A DNA stretch of 64,000 bases from Glutamicibacter uratoxydans (GCF_006539925.1 NZ_BJNY01000008.1:62001-126000); one strand, 5' to 3'. Shown: positions 33,380 through 43,675, counted from the first letter of the stretch. A program made the numbers and translations. The notes: generated by a model not told the origin, from the letters alone.

Positions 33380-36300
33380 CTATGGATGCTGACGGCGTCG
33401 GTGCTGAAGCAGCATGAGCGCTCCAGCGACCAGCATGGCTCCGGATGCTCCTAGAAGCCACAGCATAGATTCTGAGACGCCGGTGATTGCCAGCGGCGGA
33501 CGAGGCGCCGGCGGCGCCACAACTGGTGGTTCTTCAGCGCAGAGGTTCACGCTTGCGGCATCCTGCTGTCCGGTCTGCACAATAGTCGCTGTGTTGACCT
33601 TGGTAATGCAGGCGTCGTTTGGAGCCTTGAACACCACATCGTAGGTGAATACCTGCGGTGTGCCCTGCTCATTCCAGGTGGCCTGACCCAGCTCGCGGGC
33701 ATCGCCCTGCGGGTTGGCCTGGTCGTCTGAGACCGTGATGACCTTGTCCTTCTCACTGGCCATCTGGTACTCGAACTTGGCCTCGGCACTGAGCCGGCGT
33801 TCAATTCCGTCGGCGTCCTTGTAGCTTGCCTTCACCGTGATGGCTCCGGACAGTGCCGTTGGCGCGCCCTCGCAATTGATCTGGATGTCCAGTACGCCCG
33901 GCTGGTCTCCAGCGCCGGCGGGAACCAGCAGCTGGATGCCGTCGAGCTTCGGATCAAGATCCTGGGCATCGACCCTGCACTTCATGCCAGCCACGTCGCC
34001 CAGCTGATCCAGCGTCAACGCCAGCGGTTCATCGCCGGCATTCGGGTTGCTGAAACTGATGGTTCCAGTGACTTCATGGCCGGTGTCCTTCACACCCTGA
34101 GGGGTGGCATTGACCGTGTAGCCGACGGTGATGTCACCGCCAGGCTTGGCGGTGTACTGGTCATCCGCGGCGACCTTGCCAATTTCCCAAAGGTACTGGC
34201 GGTCGAAGTCCGCAGCTGCCTGCGTAGTCAGCGCTACCGGTGTCTGGGCGCAGAGGGTGACGTCCACCGAATCCGCGTCGTCGTCGTTGCCGGTGGCCTG
34301 TTCAATCCATGCGGTGTTCGTATGGACGGAGCAGGTTCCCGGCGCCGTGTTCAGCTCAAGGTCGTAAACGAAGCTGACCTTTTCATCGTCGGCGTTCACA
34401 GTTCCCAATTCCACTGGGTTCTGCGGATCGGTCATGTCATCGATGACGGTGACTGAATCGTCGCTGAGCGTCCGAGGACTGAAGGCGATATCCGCAGCGG
34501 CGGTGACGGTTCGTGGTTCGCCCTCATCATCCTGCCAGGTGGCGGTGACCGAATTGGTTGCCGAATCGTAGTCTGATTCGGCCAGCGGTGCATCGAAGGT
34601 GCAGTCATAGTCGACTACCAGCGATTCGCCTGCCTTCACGATGACCTTGCCGTCCACGACATCTGCGAAGGTGCAGCTGCCCGAATCCAGCGACAGGTTG
34701 TCCTGAAGCGCCACCTCGGTGTCCTTGTAGTCGTTCGGGTTCACCACGGTGATCGAGCCTGCAACGGCCCAGTCACTGTCCTGATGCCCGGTGACTTCGG
34801 CGTCGACCGTGTAGGAGGCAGTTGCCCTGCCGTCTTCGCCTACCATGAATTCGGTCTTTTCGGCGTTCTTGCTCACCTTCCAGTCGAAGTCCCGGTGGTA
34901 GCTGCCGGCAGCGGTTTTGGCGATCGTCAGATCCGCCTCCTTGCACAGCTGCAGGTCGACGCTCGACTCGTCCATGTGATTGCCGTCGGTGTGTTCAGCG
35001 ACCTTCGCCGTGTTGGTGTACACGGTGCAGGTGCCTTCAGCCGGCGTCAGACGCATGTCGTACTCGAAGCTCTTCGGCGCATCCGCTGCATCGACGGTGC
35101 CAAGCACTACCGGGTCAGCCTCGGGATTCATCTTGTCATCGGTGACGGTGACCGACTGGTCGGTGACCTTGTCAACGGTGAAGTTGATATCTGCCTGGGC
35201 CGACGCGGTGCGTTCCCCGAAGGTGGCGCTTACCGTGTTGACTGCCTGGTCGAAGGCCGAAACACCGAGGTCCGGATCAAGGGTGCAGCCATAGTCTGCC
35301 TCCAGGACCTGACCTGCTTCGAGTACCACTTGCAGGCCGGGAATCTCCGCATCGGCATCCGGTGCATCGATGGTGCAGGTGGCTCCTGCGGTGCTGACCC
35401 GATCTTCCAAGGTGGCGGTGATCGAGCCGAACTCGTTGGGGTTCTGCACCGTGAGGGTGCCGTTCAGCCGCAGATTCTCATCTGCCACGCCCGTGGTGCG
35501 GGCTTCAACAGTGTAGTGGGCGGTAATGCTGCCGTCCTCATTGGCGACCAGCTTGGTCTGATCGACCTGCTTGTCGATCGCCCACTCGTAATCCTGGTTG
35601 TACAGGGCCGTGGCGGTCTTGGAGAGCACCAGCGACTTCTGGCCGCACAGGGTGACCGTCGTTGAATCGGTGGCACCGGTCTGCAATATCACCGCGGTAT
35701 TGGTGAAGTCGGTGCATTCACCGGCCACCGCCTGATGCCTCAGGGTGTAGTCGAAATCAATCGGAGTGCCCTGAGCATTCCAGTTGGCGGTGCCAAGCTC
35801 GACCGGATTAGCCGGATCTGTCTTGTCATCTACGACGGTGATCTGGGCGTTGGTTTCCTGATCCAACGTGTAGTTGATCGCCGCATCAGCGGTGGCAGTG
35901 GAATCTTCGCCCCAGCTGATCGCCACAGTGTTGGTGCCCGTCAGCTTCTTCGGGGTTCCATCGCAGCTGTACGGAAGCTGCAGCTGGGCCCCGGCGGGAA
36001 CCGCGATCTGCAGGCCGGCCGTACCGGCATCGGCATCCTCGGCGTCGATCGTGCAGGTGACGCCGTCGATATCCACCGTATCGGTCACGGTGGCTACCGT
36101 GTCAGCCTCGGAGAACTGGTTCGGATTCTCGATCGTGATGACACCGTGAGCCTCGAAGCCGGAATCCTCGAAGCCGTCGGGCAGAGCCGAGACCGTGTAG
36201 CTGAAGTCGGCGGTGCCGTCCTCGTCAACGGTCACCTCGGTGCGATCAACCTTCTTGTCCAGGTCCCACAGGTAGGTGCGGTCGAAGCTTGCCGATGCAT

Positions 36301-39300
36301 CCTTGCCCAGCGCCAGGGCCAGCTTTCCACACAACTCCACGGTGGCGCTGTCCCGAGGATCGTCCTCGCCGGTGACATCAACCCATGCGGTGTTCGTGTA
36401 GCTGGCGCACTGGCCCGCAGGGGAGTGCAGCACCAGCTGGTACTCGAAGACCTGTGGAGACTGGTCGATGCTCACCGTACCCAGGGCCACCGGATCCTTG
36501 GCTGGATCTGCCTGGTCATCCCACACGGTGATCTCACGGTCGGTCTGCTGGTCGATGGCAAAGTTGAAATCGACCTTTGCGCTCGCAGTGCGCTGATCCG
36601 ACCAGGTGGCAGTCACCGTGTTGTGCTGATCTTGATAGGAAGAGGCCGCGACTCCGGAGGAAACGTCGCACCAGTAGCCAACGTCAACCGACCCGTTGGC
36701 CGGGATGCTCACCTGCGTCTGCTCCAGGGTGCATTCCACGCCGTCGATGCTCACCGTATCTGCCAAGGTGGCGTCGATGCCGGTGTAGTCGTTCGGATTG
36801 GTTACAGTGATCACGCCGTTCAGTTCCCAGCCGGAATCTTCAAAGCCGGTGTTCGTCGCGGTGATCTCGTAGTTGATCCGCTGATCCATTTCTCCGTCAG
36901 TGACGATCTTCGGATCCTGGCCTTCGGCCAGTGATTTGTCGATGGTCCACTGGTAGGTGCGGTCGTAGCTGGCATTCACCGTCTTGGAGATGCCCAGCCC
37001 GGCTTCGCGGCAGGCCTGAACCGTTTGCGAATCCTGGTCGGTGAATCCGTCATTGCCGTTGATCACGGCGATGTTGGTGAACTCTTGGCAGGCGCCAGCT
37101 TCGGCAACGGTCCATGTCACCGAGTAGTCGCGGGTCATGCTCTCCGGGCTGTCGCCCAGGTGCACCACCCATGGCTCGCCGAAGTCGTGATGCGAATCGG
37201 TCACGGTGACCGAGTCGTTCTTCGGCGTCTGAGACCAGTCATCGGCGAAGATCTGGGCTTCGAAGCTCGACTCCCCGTTGACGGTGTTGGCTGCCTGCGC
37301 ATCCCAAGTGACCGTGGCGGTATTCGAACCGTCATAGGCAGGCTGCTGGGTGAATTGGCAGTTGTAATTCAGCACCAAGGTGGTGCTGCGCTCGATGACC
37401 AATTGGAACCCGGCGGCGTTGATATCCGCGTCGGCGATATTCTCGCCGTCGACTCCGGTGATGGTGCAGGTGACGCCATCGCCGAGGTTCGCCATGTCGA
37501 CTACGGTGGCCGAAACATCCTGCCAGTCATTGTCGTTGGCGACGGTGATCTGTCCGCTCATGGCCCAGCTGCTGTCTTCGTGCCCGGTCGGGGTCACGGT
37601 CACGCGGTAGTCAGCGGTGACTTCTCCGGTGGCCGGGTCCGCCGTCAGCGGCTGAGACGACAGGGCTTCCTTGTCCACGTTCCAAAGGTAGGAGCGGTCG
37701 AAGGAGGTCACCACATTCTTCAGTACCGACAGGTCCGCGCCGGCGCACACGGTGGTGGTGGCCGACGCGGAATTTTCGTCGCCCTGTGCGGTGGACTCTT
37801 GAACCACAGCGGTGTTGGTGTAGTCGGTGCAGGTACCTGCCACACCTGAGAGCTGCAGATCGTAGCTGAATACATTGGGCTGGGTTGATACCTTGGCGGT
37901 GCCCAGGACCATGCTGTCGCCTTCGACGGTTTTGTCGTCGAGGACCTGAACTTCGGCGTCAGTGGTCTTCACCTCGGTGAAGGTGAACTCCACTGGTGCG
38001 CTGGCCTCCCGGTCCTTGCCCCAAGTAACCTTCGCCGTGTTCGTGTAGGACCCAGCGATGTCGGTGCCAGCAGGAATCAGGCAGTCGTAGTCGAGGATGG
38101 CGCTGCCGCCGTCCTCAAGTACTACCTGGAACCCTGCTGCATCGGCAGCAGCATCGGTGCCGTTGATGGCGCACGCGGCGCCCGGAACGTCGATGATGTC
38201 CTCTACGGTTGCCGTCAGCTCGCCGACCATGGTGTTCGGGTTGTTGATCGTGATGGATCCCGAAACGCTCTTGGCCGAGTCCTGCGGGCCCGAAGGCGTG
38301 GCTGTCACCGTGTAGTGGGCGGTGACCTGGCCATTGCCGGCAACTGTGAACCGTGTCTTATCGACCTGCTTGTCGATGGACCAGTCGTAGTCGCGTTCGT
38401 AGCTGGCGTCAACGGTCTTTGATACCGTCAGGTTTTCCTGATCGCACACCTCAACGGTTTGGGTATCGCTCGGATCCTCATCGCCGCTGACATCTACCCA
38501 GGCCTTGTTGGTGAATGGTGCGCATCCGCCGGTGGGAGCCTGATAGGTAATCGTGTAGCTGAAGCTTCTCGGCGACTCATCGAAGGAGGCCTCGCCTAGC
38601 AGCTTCGGATTTCCCGAGGGGTTCGACTGGTCGTCGTAGACCTTGACGGTGTCATCGGTAGTTTGATCGCGGGTGAAGGTGACAGGTACAGCTGCACTTT
38701 CCTTTGACAGGCCGTCGCCCCAGGTGACCTTCGCGGTGTTGGTTCCACCGGTGTAGTCGGCCTCGGTAACGGAGCTGACGTCGCAGGTGTAATTGACGGT
38801 GACCGATCCCGACTTCGGCACCGTCACCGCCAAGCTGCCATCTCCTGTTGCGCCGTTGTACTCGAAGGTACAGGCCGCCGAGAACGTGTTGATGTCGCTG
38901 ACGGTTGCCGCAACATCAGTGAAATCGTTCGGGTTGGCGACGGTGATGGTTCCCGACATGGTCGTGTCGGAATCGGTGTAGCCGGTGTTGGTGGCTTCAA
39001 CTTCATAGTTGACCGTGGCATTGCCGTTCTCATCAACCACTACCTTGGCTGGCTGACCCTCTGCCAACTTCTTGTCGATGGACCATTCATAGGTCCTGTC
39101 GTAGGTGGCGGTGACATCCTTCGTCACGCTCAGTCCGGCTTCGCGGCAACCCTCGACAACAGCTGAATCACTCATGCTCAGTCCGCTGTTTCCGGTCAAT
39201 GTGGCGACGTTAGTGAATTGCTGACAGGTACCTGCCCTGTCAACGGTCCAGGTGTAACTGTAGGTCCTCGACTGCTCGCCATCGGAGTAATTGATGAGCC

Positions 39301-41902
39301 ATGGATCGTCGAACAGAGCTGGATTGTCGGTGATCTCAACCTGGTTGTTCAACGGTGTCTGAGTCCAGCTGTCGGCGGTGACGGGGACGGTCTTTGCAGC
39401 CGAAGAATCGGTAGTGAATGCCTTGTCGGCATCCCAAGAGACCGTTGCCTTATTGCTTCCGTCGTAGCTGGCTGGCTTGCCGTCGAAAATGCAGCTGTAG
39501 TTGAACACGACGGTTGCACCCTTGGCGATGCTCGTCTGGAAACCGGGGGTTGCCGGGTCGGCATCGAGGATGCTGTCATCGTCCTTGACCCCGGTGACAG
39601 TGCATGCCACACCGCCGCCTAGATCCACCTGGTCGTCAACCGTGACTGCTACATCCTGCCAGTCGTTCGGGTTCTGCACGGAGATGGTTCCGTACATGGC
39701 CCAATCGCTGTCCGTGTACTGTTTCGGGGTCACCGTGATCTTGTAGTTCGCGGTAAATTCTCCGGTGTTCGGATCCGCGGTGATTGGCTGCTCGTCGAGG
39801 GCTTCCTTGACGATGTCCCAGTCATAACTGCGGTTGAAGCTGGATACCACGAGCTTTTCGACGCTGAGGTTGGCACCGACGCAGATTTCAACATTCTGGC
39901 TTGATGTTAGATCCTTGCCGTCGTCGCTGGAGAGAGTCGCGGTATTCCTGTTCTCGGTGAGGCACTTGCCTGCTTCTCCGGTCCATTCGATGGTGTAGTG
40001 GAAGGTCCTCGGACCGTCGGTGGCATTGACGATGTTTCCACCCTCGATGCCGCTCAGATCGAGCTTGTCATCGGTGATGGTGACTTCTTCATCGGTCACG
40101 GTTGGCGTGGCATCGGAGAAATCATAAGGGGCTGATGCATCCGCTGACCCGTCAGTGCCGTAATAGGCATCTTCGTCCCATGTGGCGGTGACGTTGTTGG
40201 TGCCGCTGCTGGTTGCAGTGGTTCCGTCGGGCATATCGCAGGAGTAGGTGTATTCAGTGCTTCCCGAGGGAACACTGATCGGGTTTGAGATCGGCCCGGA
40301 ACCTGTGGAAATGACGCAGTTGGTTCCGCCGATCTGATCCGCCAGCGTTACGCCCGACATCGCTGTGTCGTTTGGATTCGTGACGGTGATTGTGCCCTTT
40401 ACCTTGAAGTTCGCATCCTGGGCTGCGCTGGGAGTGACGACTACGTCGTAGTCGACGTCCACGCTCTCGCTGGATGACTTGATGGTCGAATCTTGTCCTT
40501 CGGCAAGCTTCTTTTCAATTTCCCAGTCGTAATCCCTATCGAAACTCGGGATCGCGCTCTTGGTCAGCGTCAGATCCTTGTACGTGGTCTTGTTGTTGTA
40601 GAACGTACAGGTGACTTCTTGGTCATCAACCAAAGCGAAACTGATCGACGATCCGTTCCTGGTGGTTTGAGCATTCGTGCATTGGATGTCATCCAGGTTC
40701 CAACCAGCGGGAATGTCATTCTCTGTGATTGTGACGGTGGACGGTGTCACTGTGTAAGTTACTTGCTGATCGAGAGCTGCTCCGGTGTCGGAATTGGCGC
40801 TGTCGTCGAGCTTGAAACCTACTGAATCGTGGAAACGGCTCTCCAGCAGTGTGAAGTCGAAATCGGTACCGTCAGCTGGTTCAGCTTCCTTCACGATGGT
40901 CACTACACCAGCTTGTACATCGCTCGCCTTGATCTGATTATCGCGGCTGCCCGTCGATGCGCAGTTTAGGGTGTCGAGGGTGACGTGGTAAGGCGAACCG
41001 CTGATCGAAGAAGCGCCGGTACCCGGACCGTGGTCCAATTCCGAAGCGATGTGCGCATCGAAGTAGAGGGTTACCGGATAATTTTGGCCAGCTGTTCCGT
41101 CAACCTGGAGCGTGATTTTAACAGTGTTGACCTGATCATCGGTAGCAGCTCCTTGAATGACCTGCCAACCAGTGATGTTTGCGCCGATTGCAGATTGATT
41201 GAGCAGGTAGTCATAGGCCCAAGTACCGGCTTTCTTTACCTGATAGGTAATGACCAGTTCATTCTCGCCGGCTGGCAAGGTCATCTCAACCCGCTGATGA
41301 ACGACACCGCCTTCGTACAAGCCGATTTGTTCGTTGCCGTTGTGGAATTCTGTCTCATCGGACTTTTGCATGAAGGTATTGACGCTGCCCAAATTTTCAT
41401 TGGTATCGCACTGACCGGCAATGCCTGCAACTGGTGTATCCGATTCGACCTTGGCGACTAGCGACTCAGTTGTCGCTTTGGGCGCACTGCTGGTCTTGGC
41501 CGGCTCGTTATTCGCTTCAGAAGCCTTCTTGACCAATTTATTGGTGGTGGTTGCCGAAGCCTTCAAGGTCGGCGAAGCTGTTGCTTTTGCGGGTGGCTTC
41601 GAGGCATCTGATGGCACGGTTGTCTGGGTGGGAGCAGCACTTTGAACTGCCTCTTCGGTTTCTTTCGAAGGTGCTGTCGAATCGCTGCTTTCAGCGCTTG
41701 GAGCTGCGGTTTCTACCGGTGTTTCGGTGGTCGTCGTGCTTCCCACGCTGGGTTCTGCTGCGATCGCCATGCCCGGCATCGTTATTGAAAGGCAAACTAC
41801 AAGAGACGCGAAAATTGCCAAGAATGGCTTGAAAGTTCGTCTGATTAGATATTTTGGTCGCAAAAATGGCGCACTTGCGCCATGTCGTGAATTCCTAGAC
41901 AT
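33380..41902 (-). CDS. Giant cell-wall-anchored repeat protein (2840 residues)
   Basis: A secreted surface protein. Residues 1-50 form a long signal peptide with a basic start and hydrophobic core (FLAIFASLVVCLSITMPGMA, then AIAA). About 50-160 is Ser/Thr/Ala/Pro/Lys-rich. About 165-320 is a beta-rich unit containing AGTWAYDYLLNQSAIGANIT. About 335-440 is a prealbumin-like unit (VTIVKEAEPADGTDFDFTL). Ten tandem repeats of about 230 residues follow, each opening with a variant of SFDRDYDW and holding NPND, TNTA and a DD-containing strand. The end is LAITG, a hydrophobic stretch and RRRQHP, a sortase signal. I start at the ATG at 41902 because GGGGGG lies eight bases upstream. It is probably a stalk-like adhesin or matrix protein; no sortase is nearby. 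Confidence 0.85.
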   Translation of the reverse strand: MSRNSRHGASAPFLRPKYLIRRTFKPFLAIFASLVVCLSITMPGMAIAAEPSVGSTTTTETPVETAAPSAESSDSTAPSKETEEAVQSAAPTQTTVPSDASKPPAKATASPTLKASATTTNKLVKKASEANNEPAKTSSAPKATTESLVAKVESDTPVAGIAGQCDTNENLGSVNTFMQKSDETEFHNGNEQIGLYEGGVVHQRVEMTLPAGENELVITYQVKKAGTWAYDYLLNQSAIGANITGWQVIQGAATDDQVNTVKITLQVDGTAGQNYPVTLYFDAHIASELDHGPGTGASSISGSPYHVTLDTLNCASTGSRDNQIKASDVQAGVVTIVKEAEPADGTDFDFTLLESRFHDSVGFKLDDSANSDTGAALDQQVTYTVTPSTVTITENDIPAGWNLDDIQCTNAQTTRNGSSISFALVDDQEVTCTFYNNKTTYKDLTLTKSAIPSFDRDYDWEIEKKLAEGQDSTIKSSSESVDVDYDVVVTPSAAQDANFKVKGTITVTNPNDTAMSGVTLADQIGGTNCVISTGSGPISNPISVPSGSTEYTYSCDMPDGTTATSSGTNNVTATWDEDAYYGTDGSADASAPYDFSDATPTVTDEEVTITDDKLDLSGIEGGNIVNATDGPRTFHYTIEWTGEAGKCLTENRNTATLSSDDGKDLTSSQNVEICVGANLSVEKLVVSSFNRSYDWDIVKEALDEQPITADPNTGEFTANYKITVTPKQYTDSDWAMYGTISVQNPNDWQDVAVTVDDQVDLGGGVACTVTGVKDDDSILDADPATPGFQTSIAKGATVVFNYSCIFDGKPASYDGSNKATVSWDADKAFTTDSSAAKTVPVTADSWTQTPLNNQVEITDNPALFDDPWLINYSDGEQSRTYSYTWTVDRAGTCQQFTNVATLTGNSGLSMSDSAVVEGCREAGLSVTKDVTATYDRTYEWSIDKKLAEGQPAKVVVDENGNATVNYEVEATNTGYTDSDTTMSGTITVANPNDFTDVAATVSDINTFSAACTFEYNGATGDGSLAVTVPKSGSVTVNYTCDVSSVTEADYTGGTNTAKVTWGDGLSKESAAVPVTFTRDQTTDDTVKVYDDQSNPSGNPKLLGEASFDESPRSFSYTITYQAPTGGCAPFTNKAWVDVSGDEDPSDTQTVEVCDQENLTVSKTVDASYERDYDWSIDKQVDKTRFTVAGNGQVTAHYTVTATPSGPQDSAKSVSGSITINNPNTMVGELTATVEDIIDVPGAACAINGTDAAADAAGFQVVLEDGGSAILDYDCLIPAGTDIAGSYTNTAKVTWGKDREASAPVEFTFTEVKTTDAEVQVLDDKTVEGDSMVLGTAKVSTQPNVFSYDLQLSGVAGTCTDYTNTAVVQESTAQGDENSASATTTVCAGADLSVLKNVVTSFDRSYLWNVDKEALSSQPLTADPATGEVTADYRVTVTPTGHEDSSWAMSGQITVANDNDWQDVSATVVDMANLGDGVTCTITGVDGENIADADINAAGFQLVIERSTTLVLNYNCQFTQQPAYDGSNTATVTWDAQAANTVNGESSFEAQIFADDWSQTPKNDSVTVTDSHHDFGEPWVVHLGDSPESMTRDYSVTWTVAEAGACQEFTNIAVINGNDGFTDQDSQTVQACREAGLGISKTVNASYDRTYQWTIDKSLAEGQDPKIVTDGEMDQRINYEITATNTGFEDSGWELNGVITVTNPNDYTGIDATLADTVSIDGVECTLEQTQVSIPANGSVDVGYWCDVSSGVAASSYQDQHNTVTATWSDQRTASAKVDFNFAIDQQTDREITVWDDQADPAKDPVALGTVSIDQSPQVFEYQLVLHSPAGQCASYTNTAWVDVTGEDDPRDSATVELCGKLALALGKDASASFDRTYLWDLDKKVDRTEVTVDEDGTADFSYTVSALPDGFEDSGFEAHGVITIENPNQFSEADTVATVTDTVDIDGVTCTIDAEDADAGTAGLQIAVPAGAQLQLPYSCDGTPKKLTGTNTVAISWGEDSTATADAAINYTLDQETNAQITVVDDKTDPANPVELGTANWNAQGTPIDFDYTLRHQAVAGECTDFTNTAVILQTGATDSTTVTLCGQKSLVLSKTATALYNQDYEWAIDKQVDQTKLVANEDGSITAHYTVEARTTGVADENLRLNGTLTVQNPNEFGSITATLEDRVSTAGATCTIDAPDADAEIPGLQVVLEAGQVLEADYGCTLDPDLGVSAFDQAVNTVSATFGERTASAQADINFTVDKVTDQSVTVTDDKMNPEADPVVLGTVDAADAPKSFEYDMRLTPAEGTCTVYTNTAKVAEHTDGNHMDESSVDLQLCKEADLTIAKTAAGSYHRDFDWKVSKNAEKTEFMVGEDGRATASYTVDAEVTGHQDSDWAVAGSITVVNPNDYKDTEVALQDNLSLDSGSCTFADVVDGKVIVKAGESLVVDYDCTFDAPLAESDYDSATNSVTATWQDDEGEPRTVTAAADIAFSPRTLSDDSVTVIDDMTDPQNPVELGTVNADDEKVSFVYDLELNTAPGTCSVHTNTAWIEQATGNDDDADSVDVTLCAQTPVALTTQAAADFDRQYLWEIGKVAADDQYTAKPGGDITVGYTVNATPQGVKDTGHEVTGTISFSNPNAGDEPLALTLDQLGDVAGMKCRVDAQDLDPKLDGIQLLVPAGAGDQPGVLDIQINCEGAPTALSGAITVKASYKDADGIERRLSAEAKFEYQMASEKDKVITVSDDQANPQGDARELGQATWNEQGTPQVFTYDVVFKAPNDACITKVNTATIVQTGQQDAASVNLCAEEPPVVAPPAPRPPLAITGVSESMLWLLGASGAMLVAGALMLLQHRRRQHP
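33535..40573 (-). repeat. Ten tandem repeats of about 700 bases in the giant surface gene
   Basis: The repeat openings lie near 40560, 39850, 39110, 38430, 37725, 36990, 36310, 35630, 34920 and 34220, a period of about 680-730 bases. Openings fall into classes by the residues after the Trp: LAEGQ (repeats 1, 3, 6), EAL (2, 5) and VDKT-like (4, 7, 8). Repeats 2-3-4 and 5-6-7 have the same class order, and 2 and 5 share DWQDV, DGSN and QTP segments, so a block of three (about 2.1 kb) seems to have been duplicated. Copies are clearly diverged, not identical. Confidence 0.85.
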
Positions 41903-42264
41903 TTCTTTCCCCCCAGAAAAGCTGTCCATGACGGATTTTAGGTGTTGTTAAACAGCTCGCGCCACGAGGAATTGCTAAAGAAAGAGTGGTGAGCTGTTGA
42001 TACCCAGAAAACTGCCAAGGCTAGCTGATCTTTAAGCGCGAGTGACTAGGAATAATGTCCCCAAGGTACGTAGTTAGACGTCAAGAAAAAAGATCTTCAT
42101 ATCTGGCCTTGTGTTCCCCCCAAAACAAAAGATGATGATGCCCACTCATGTTACGCCACATGATCCATCTAATCTATAGTTGAGCCACCGTAGCTGCTTG
42201 ACCTGATTAAGAATTTATGTGAGAGAAAATACGGGCCTATTGGAGAGTTGATTTGCGTGAATTT
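41903..42264. other. Upstream region of the giant gene, with a long leader hairpin
   Basis: No gene is supported here. AACAGCTC (41951-41958) pairs with GAGCTGTT (41991-41998), extended by CCAC/GTGG, in what would be the 5' leader of the giant mRNA. On the minus strand a tiny frame of eight codons (42074-42100, MKIFFLDV) lies behind AAGG; it could be a leader peptide, but this is weak. I found no convincing -35/-10 pair. Confidence 0.4.
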
Positions 42265-42297
42265 GGTGGGTGCCGAGTTCAATCCGCGGCACCCACC
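42265..42297 (-). terminator. Terminator of the copper gene group
   Basis: GGTGGGTGCCG (42265-42275) pairs perfectly with 42287-42297, 25 bases past the stop of the cueP-like gene on the minus strand. Confidence 0.7.
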
Positions 42298-42321
42298 GGC
42301 CACTACTGCAATTTTGAAAAA

Positions 42322-42948
42322 CTAGGCTAGTTTCATAGTGGTCAGGCACGTAGGATCTGACCTTCCGGTCCCTACCTGCTGGGTTGCACTGAGCCCGTCA
42401 GAGGTGATGGTGAGCTCTCCTGTGATGTTCCGAGGCAACCACAGACCGACGAATCCGTTGTCGTTGGTCGTCAGCTTGGCGTGATCCAGGATTTTCCGGC
42501 CGTCATCCGCAGTGAAGCTGACAGTAACGTTTTGGTTCGCCAGCTCACCCTGGCAGGTGGTGAGGCTGTGGTACGTGCAGTCGTGGCTCTGCGCCAGATA
42601 GGGAGCAACCGACAGGTAGAACTTGTCCTCGGGCAGCGGGAGTGTTTTCTGTTCCCCGCTCTTGGCGCTCAGCACGAGCTCGGCCGGCCGGACTGATGCC
42701 GTCAGGCCGCTGGGCCTTTCCGCGGTTTTCGTCTTCTCCAGCTTGTCTACAACTTGTTGGCCATCCAGGCCCTGCAGCCCGAATTCGTCGAAGGCGGCGC
42801 TGGCGGAAGCCGTGGATTCGCTGGCCGAATTGGCGGCGGATTCTGTTGCTGCCGAGCAGCCAGCCAGCAGCAGGGACAGCGCGGCGAGCGGGGCGGCAAG
42901 CCTGACTGCCTGCCGGCTCCAGTTTGAGGGTTTGGAATCAAAGTACAT
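42322..42948 (-). CDS. cueP: CueP-like copper-binding lipoprotein
   Basis: 208 residues. A lipobox (LSLLLAGC) makes Cys31 the lipid-anchored residue. The domain matches CueP of Salmonella: FGLQGLDGQQVVDKL, then FYLSVAPYLAQSHDC, CTYHSLTTCQGEL, GFVGLWLPR and a final DPTCLTTMKL. The three conserved Cys (HDC, TTC and PTC) are the copper site. In enterics CueP holds periplasmic Cu and supplies it to superoxide dismutase; here it would act on the outer face of the membrane. AGGAA lies six bases before the ATG, and the DUF305 gene is 36 bases upstream. Confidence 0.9.
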   Translation of the reverse strand: MYFDSKPSNWSRQAVRLAAPLAALSLLLAGCSAATESAANSASESTASASAAFDEFGLQGLDGQQVVDKLEKTKTAERPSGLTASVRPAELVLSAKSGEQKTLPLPEDKFYLSVAPYLAQSHDCTYHSLTTCQGELANQNVTVSFTADDGRKILDHAKLTTNDNGFVGLWLPRNITGELTITSDGLSATQQVGTGRSDPTCLTTMKLA

Positions 42949-42984
42949 TCTTGTTCCTAACGATGTATGAGTTGATGCGCGGGA

Positions 42985-43578
42985 CTACTTTGAGCCCAGC
43001 ATCTTCTTCATCTGATCGATTTCTGCGCTCTGGGATGCGACGATTTCCTTGGCCATGTCAATGGCGGGCTGGTATTTCCCATTGCTGATTTCGTCCTTGG
43101 CCATATCCACCGCGCCTTCATGGTGGGCGGTCATCTGCTGGAGGAACAAGTTGGCTGCCTGGGAGCCGCTGGCCGCCTTGAGATCCTCAATTTCTTTGTC
43201 GCTGACCATTCCGTCATCGCCGCCCATCGAATGCCCCTGCGGAGTGCTCAGGTTCAATTCCTTCTGCCACTTTTCCAAGGTGGCGATCTCGGGGGACTGG
43301 GCTGCCTTGATGGTGTTGGCTAGGTCCTTGACGTCCTTGGGCAGCCCGTCCTTGGCCAGCACGATGTCGCTGAGTTCGATTGCCTGCTGGTGGTGGCCGA
43401 TCATCATCGAGATGAACATGTCATCCGAAGCGTTGAACGAGGCCGATGCGTCGGGGGACTGGCTGCCCACGCTGGGCGTCGAATGGTCCATGCCCGGGTC
43501 CATCGAGGAAGAGGCGCATCCGGAAAGGGCGATGGCAAGGCCGGCGCTGAGCGCGCTGAAGGCAAGAAGCTTCTTCAT
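42985..43578 (-). CDS. DUF305 lipoprotein (copper-associated)
   Basis: 197 residues. The signal peptide ends in LAIALSGC (lipoprotein). The DUF305 domain shows two His-rich motifs, MFISMMIGHHQQAIELSD and FLQQMTAHHEGAVDMAK, in a ferritin-like four-helix fold, and a Met/His-rich linker (GHSMGGDDGM). DUF305 proteins often accompany copper resistance genes. It lies between the DUF6153-like and cueP genes on the same strand. Confidence 0.9.
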   Translation of the reverse strand: MKKLLAFSALSAGLAIALSGCASSSMDPGMDHSTPSVGSQSPDASASFNASDDMFISMMIGHHQQAIELSDIVLAKDGLPKDVKDLANTIKAAQSPEIATLEKWQKELNLSTPQGHSMGGDDGMVSDKEIEDLKAASGSQAANLFLQQMTAHHEGAVDMAKDEISNGKYQPAIDMAKEIVASQSAEIDQMKKMLGSK

Positions 43579-43643
43579 GGGTTTCTCTCTGTGGTTGGAG
43601 CGCGCGCCAAAGGCGCGGCTTGAAAAGTCGTGATGGGTTAATG

Positions 43644-43675
43644 CGCCCTTGTGCAGCGGTCGGCTGCATCAGGGC
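43644..43675 (-). other. Imperfect hairpin between the DUF6153-like and DUF305 genes
   Basis: GCCCTTGTGCAGC (43644-43656) pairs with GCTGCATCAGGGC (43663-43675), with a two-base internal mismatch. It could reduce read-through between the two genes. Confidence 0.4.

Noticed and set aside
34784-36934. Plus-strand frames across the giant surface protein gene
   Set aside because: These are antisense of the repeats and recur with the repeat period, as expected from the tandem structure.
42074-42100. Eight-codon leader peptide before the giant gene
   Set aside because: A ribosome binding site is present, but a frame this short occurs by chance and no attenuator follows directly; noted only within the leader entry.
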